Positions 61,438-64,000 of a DNA stretch of 64,000 nucleotides are shown here, piece by piece (within the stretch, counting starts at the first letter, position 1; the number at the start of each line of letters is the position of its first letter). Under the pieces are notes generated by a model. That model made no database searches. It saw only the letters and a program-made list of their open reading frames with translations, and was not told the origin of the DNA. The DNA lies in contig NZ_FNSI01000001.1 of assembly GCF_900104955.1 (NCBI RefSeq), positions 1,708,001-1,772,000 of the forward strand, read 5' to 3'. Both the position numbers and the translations under genes were made by a program. Source of the DNA: Beijerinckia sp. 28-YEA-48. GTDB taxonomy: Bacteria > Pseudomonadota > Alphaproteobacteria > Rhizobiales > Beijerinckiaceae.

Positions 61438-61569
61438 TCTGAACTCCGTCACGAATGCCCGAGTTGGGGGCCTGGCGTCGGAGTTCAAAATGCGGGTTTG
61501 CGCCCCTTATAACCATATGGATATAATTCCGATCATTTCGGACCTTTCTGTCCAATATCGAGATTGACC

Positions 61570-62460
61570 ATGGATCATGTCGGCGCGCTCGGCGTCTTCG
61601 TTCAAGCAGCGGATGCCCGCAGTTTCACGACCGCTGGCCACCAGCTCGGCATTTCCTCATCGGCGGTCGGCAAAGCGATCACGCGGCTCGAGGAACGGCT
61701 CGGCACGCGCCTGTTCCACCGCTCGACCCGGACGATCACGCTGACGCCGGAAGGCGCCATGTTCCTTGAACGCTGCCGGCGCATCCTCGGCGAGATCGAG
61801 GCGGCCGAGATGGAACTGGCCCAGGCTCAGGGCGCGCCGCGCGGCACGCTACGCGTCAGCCTGCCGATCGTGAACGCGCTGATGATGCCGGCCTTCAACG
61901 CTTTCATGCGCGCTTACCCGGAGGTGCAGCTCGATCTCGATTTCAGCGATCAGCTGGTCGACGTGATCGACGGCGGTTTCGACGCCGTCATCCGCGCCGG
62001 CGAGGTTTCGGACTCGCGTCTGATGAGCCGCGTCCTGGGGGAGTTTCATCTCAAGCTCGTCGCTTCCCCGGCCTATCTGGCGCGCAAGGGCACGCCGCAT
62101 CGTCCGGAAGACCTCCTGGCGCACGCCTGCCTGCTGCATAAATTCGCGACCAGCCGCAAGTTCGAGCGCTGGCCGCTGCGGCGCGCCGGCAGGGATCTGG
62201 ACCTGGCGCTGCCGCCAGCCGCCATCGCCAACACGATCGAGCCGCTGCTGCAGATGGCCGAGGACGGGCTCGGCATCGCCTGCCTGCCCGACATGATGCT
62301 GCACCAACAGCTCAAACACGGGCGCCTGAAAACTGTGCTCGATGATTATGTTTCTCATGCCGGCACGATGCGGATCCTGTGGCCCTCCAGCCGCTATCTG
62401 GCGCCGAAGCTGCGGGTGTTCATCGATTTCATGAGCGAAACCCTGTTCCAGGAAACGTGA
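61570..62460 (+). CDS. LysR-family regulator divergent from the PuuE-like gene
   Basis: 296 residues. HTH: VGALGVFVQAADARSFTTAG, then LGISSSAVGKAITRLEERLG. Effector domain: LRVSLPIVNALMMPAFNAFM and LLQMAEDGLGIACLPDMMLH, typical of the CrgA/AaeR-like branch. The ATG at 61570 is chosen over the TTG at 61564. The 132-bp gap to the deacetylase-like gene is the likely control region. Ends upstream of palindromic sequence at 62523-62567. Confidence 0.88.
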   Translation: MDHVGALGVFVQAADARSFTTAGHQLGISSSAVGKAITRLEERLGTRLFHRSTRTITLTPEGAMFLERCRRILGEIEAAEMELAQAQGAPRGTLRVSLPIVNALMMPAFNAFMRAYPEVQLDLDFSDQLVDVIDGGFDAVIRAGEVSDSRLMSRVLGEFHLKLVASPAYLARKGTPHRPEDLLAHACLLHKFATSRKFERWPLRRAGRDLDLALPPAAIANTIEPLLQMAEDGLGIACLPDMMLHQQLKHGRLKTVLDDYVSHAGTMRILWPSSRYLAPKLRVFIDFMSETLFQET

Positions 62461-62522
62461 GCGGGCTTGCGACCTGAAGCAGCGTGATTTTGGCGGCGCC
62501 GCCCATCATGGCTGTTCCGCAC

Positions 62523-62567
62523 TCACTCATGAGTGACGGTCATAGCCGCATGGCGATTTATGCGGCT
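62523..62567. promoter_or_regulatory. Palindrome and hairpin between LysR and the Bcr/CflA pump
   Basis: TCACTCATGAGTGA (62523-62536) is a perfect 14-base palindrome. AGCCGCAT (62544-62551) and ATGCGGCT (62560-62567) form a hairpin with an 8-base loop. The hairpin may end LysR transcription (AATACTCTC follows), and the palindrome is a candidate operator for the pump. Confidence 0.45.
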
Positions 62568-62592
62568 AATACTCTCAAACGATAAGTCGTAT

Positions 62593-62635
62593 CTCTCCGC
62601 CATTGCCAGGGGCGAAAGCCCATCAGGCAGGAGAG
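62593..62635 (+). promoter_or_regulatory. Structured leader RNA upstream of the Bcr/CflA pump
   Basis: Three stacked helices: CTCTCC (62593-62598) with GGAGAG (62630-62635), TGCC (62604-62607) with GGCA (62626-62629), and GGGC-GAAA-GCCC (62610-62621), separated by asymmetric internal loops. The outer helix masks GGAGAG, the Shine-Dalgarno of the leader ORF at 62641. I know no riboswitch class with this layout. Confidence 0.55.
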
Positions 62636-62640
62636 TTGAG

Positions 62641-62679
62641 ATGTTGCAGGCATTTGAAAAGACTGGGCTTAAGCCATGA
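62641..62679 (+). CDS. 12-residue leader peptide overlapping the pump start
   Basis: ATG at 62641 with GGAGAG six bases upstream encodes MLQAFEKTGLKP and ends at TGA 62677-62679, overlapping the pump start in ATGA (62676-62679). The pump has no good ribosome site of its own, so its translation is probably coupled to this ORF. The role (attenuation or coupling) is inferred. Confidence 0.6.
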   Translation: MLQAFEKTGLKP

Positions 62680-63956
62680 AACCCGTGCTCGCCCAAATTG
62701 GTCGCGATCTCACCGACAGCGACATTCCGACGGTCGCCGCTGTCGTCCCCCGCGCGGCGATCCCCAGCGGACCCATTGCCAACCGTGGCTGGCGCGTCCT
62801 CGCCGTCCTCAGCGCCCTGATGGGCTTCGCCTCGATCTCAACCGATCTCTACCTGCCAGCGATGCCGGCCATGGGCCAGGCGCTGGGCGCCACCACCGGC
62901 CTGATGGAACTGACGGTCTCGGGATATCTCGTCGGCTTCAGCCTCGGCCAACTGCTGTGGGGGCCGATCGGCGACCGCTATGGCCGCCGCGTGCCCGTGG
63001 CGATCGGGCTCGTCTTGTTCGTCATCGGCTCGGCCGGCTGCGCGCTGTCGGACAGCGCCTCGGCGATGATCTTCTGGCGCGTCGTGCAGGCGGTCGGCGC
63101 CTGCGCCGGCGTGGCGCTGGCCCGCGCCATGGTGCGTGACCTCTATGAAGGCCACCGCGCGGCGCAGATGCTGTCGACGTTGATGACCGTCATGGCCATC
63201 GCGCCCCTGCTCGGCCCTGTCATCGGTGGACAGATTTTGAGCCTCGCCGGCTGGCGCGCCATCTTCTGGACCTTGGTCGGCGTTGGCGTGTTGACGCTTG
63301 CTGCCCTGTTCACCATCCCCGAGACGCTGCCGGCCAAGCGGCGCAACCGCGAGCCGCTGCGCGGATCGCTGCTGCGTTACGGCCAATTGTTGAAGCAGCG
63401 CCAGCTGCTCGGCTATGCAGGCACCGGCGGTTTCTTCTATGGCGGCATCTATGCCTATGTCGCCGGTACGCCCTTCGCTTACATCTCCTATCACCACGTG
63501 CCACCGCAGTTTTACGGACTGCTGTTTGGTGTCGGCATCATCGGCATCATGGCGACGAACCTGATCAACTCGTGGATCGTGGCGCGTTTCGGCAGTGCCC
63601 GTCTCCTGGTTCACGGCACGAAGCTGGCAGCCGTTTCCGGCGTCGTGCTCGCGGCGACGGCCTGGACCGGATGGGGTGGGCTCTGGGACTTGGTGCTGCC
63701 GCTGTTCGTCTTCGTCTCGGCGACCGGGTTCATTGTCGCCAATTCGATCGCCGGCGCCCTCTCCGACTTTCCCGAACGTGCCGGCGCTGTCTCGGCCCTG
63801 GTCGGCGCCATCCATTACGGCAGCGGCATCATCGGCTCGGCGCTGGTCGGTGCTTTCGCCGACGGCACCCCCTGGCCGATGGCTTGGGTGATCGCGCTCG
63901 CCGGCCTTGGCAGCGTCTCATGCGCCTGGCTTATCAAGCCAACCGCGCGGGCCTAA
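62676..63956 (+). CDS. Bcr/CflA-family MFS drug exporter
   Basis: 426 residues with about 12 membrane segments. FASISTDLYLPAMPAMGQAL (TM1 end), LVGFSLGQLLWGPIGDRYGR (motif A) and AVGACAGVALARAMVRDLYE are diagnostic of Bcr/CflA. The N-terminal extension (about 40 residues) is longer than usual. Exports bicyclomycin, chloramphenicol, sulfonamides or cysteine-like metabolites in relatives. Start ATG 62676 overlaps the stop of the 12-codon leader ORF. A long hairpin follows the stop. Confidence 0.9.
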   Translation: MKPVLAQIGRDLTDSDIPTVAAVVPRAAIPSGPIANRGWRVLAVLSALMGFASISTDLYLPAMPAMGQALGATTGLMELTVSGYLVGFSLGQLLWGPIGDRYGRRVPVAIGLVLFVIGSAGCALSDSASAMIFWRVVQAVGACAGVALARAMVRDLYEGHRAAQMLSTLMTVMAIAPLLGPVIGGQILSLAGWRAIFWTLVGVGVLTLAALFTIPETLPAKRRNREPLRGSLLRYGQLLKQRQLLGYAGTGGFFYGGIYAYVAGTPFAYISYHHVPPQFYGLLFGVGIIGIMATNLINSWIVARFGSARLLVHGTKLAAVSGVVLAATAWTGWGGLWDLVLPLFVFVSATGFIVANSIAGALSDFPERAGAVSALVGAIHYGSGIIGSALVGAFADGTPWPMAWVIALAGLGSVSCAWLIKPTARA

Positions 63957-63962
63957 CCGCTT

Positions 63963-63992
63963 AGCCCGGCGATCCGACGGATCGGCCGGGCT
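63963..63992 (+). terminator. Long hairpin after the Bcr/CflA gene
   Basis: AGCCCGGC (63963-63970) pairs with GCCGGGCT (63985-63992), and inside it GATCC (63971-63975) pairs with GGATC (63979-63983). No T-run is visible before the window ends. Confidence 0.6.
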
Positions 63993-64000
63993 GATCCGTA

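Noticed and set aside
62838-63815. 325-codon minus-strand open frame opposite the Bcr/CflA gene
   Set aside because: Shadow of the MFS gene; no motif and no ribosome site.

Overview
The window reads as chromosome of a GC-rich alphaproteobacterium, most likely a member of the Hyphomicrobiales (Rhizobiales). Pointers are the HWE/HisKA_2 histidine kinase, the ECF sigma factor with a ChrR-type anti-sigma factor, a NasT/NasS-controlled nitrate assimilation operon, a split YeeE/YedE pair, and small secreted His-rich and GPRPGY-rich proteins. Coding density is high, most operon genes overlap by 4 bp (ATGA), and no transposase, integrase, phage gene or CRISPR array is visible.

Layout. 1-3.9 kb: the end of an ScfR/RamB-like regulator, an HWE histidine kinase, a PAS-LuxR regulator and a CsbD stress protein; the kinase and CsbD genes share a palindrome at the same distance from their start codons. 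4-10.1 kb: a sigma/ChrR locus with two divergent operons (sigma, chrR, DUF1295 membrane protein, cyclopropane-synthase-like methyltransferase; and FAD oxidoreductase, DUF1365), both with TGATCC-N18-TA promoters. This resembles the singlet-oxygen / lipid-modification regulon of Rhodobacter. 11.4-24.4 kb: nitrate assimilation, comprising nasT-nasS, the nitrate ABC transporter, a NirB-like FAD protein, siroheme nitrite reductase, a CysJ-like flavoprotein with an Fe-S domain, and nitrate reductase. It has two sigma-54-type promoters and an ANTAR-type antitermination leader.

24.4-34.8 kb: YeeE/YedE pair, orphan substrate-binding protein, esterase, TetR regulator, a 166-bp palindromic repeat, quinone-oxidoreductase-like enzyme with a SelW-like protein, maleate isomerase with a divergent LysR regulator, and a luciferase-like monooxygenase coupled to an alpha/beta hydrolase. 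34.8-43.7 kb: Kup potassium transporter, CytX-like permease, predicted outer-membrane protein, zwf, a metallo-hydrolase, a second luciferase-like monooxygenase and a MarR-like regulator. 43.7-48.4 kb: two tandem His-rich secreted proteins, a Gdx/SugE guanidinium exporter behind a guanidine-II-like leader, and a tightly overlapping kinase / enolase-like / 2-hydroxyacid dehydrogenase operon whose enolase-like protein has altered catalytic residues.

48.4-64 kb: small envelope proteins, a Tat-exported metallo-hydrolase, LysR with a DHA2 efflux pump, tRNA-Cys and tRNA-Asn, an IclR gene broken by an in-frame stop next to a Tat sulfatase, a CSS-EAL phosphodiesterase, a methyltransferase, a polysaccharide-deacetylase-like protein with a LysR regulator, and a Bcr/CflA efflux pump behind a structured leader with a 12-codon leader ORF.

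The strongest candidates for undescribed biology are the kinase / enolase-like / dehydrogenase operon (45.2-48.4 kb), the gdx leader (44.70-44.78 kb) and the structured leader-peptide region before the Bcr/CflA pump (62.59-62.68 kb). All functional statements rest on reading motifs by eye; no database search was run.
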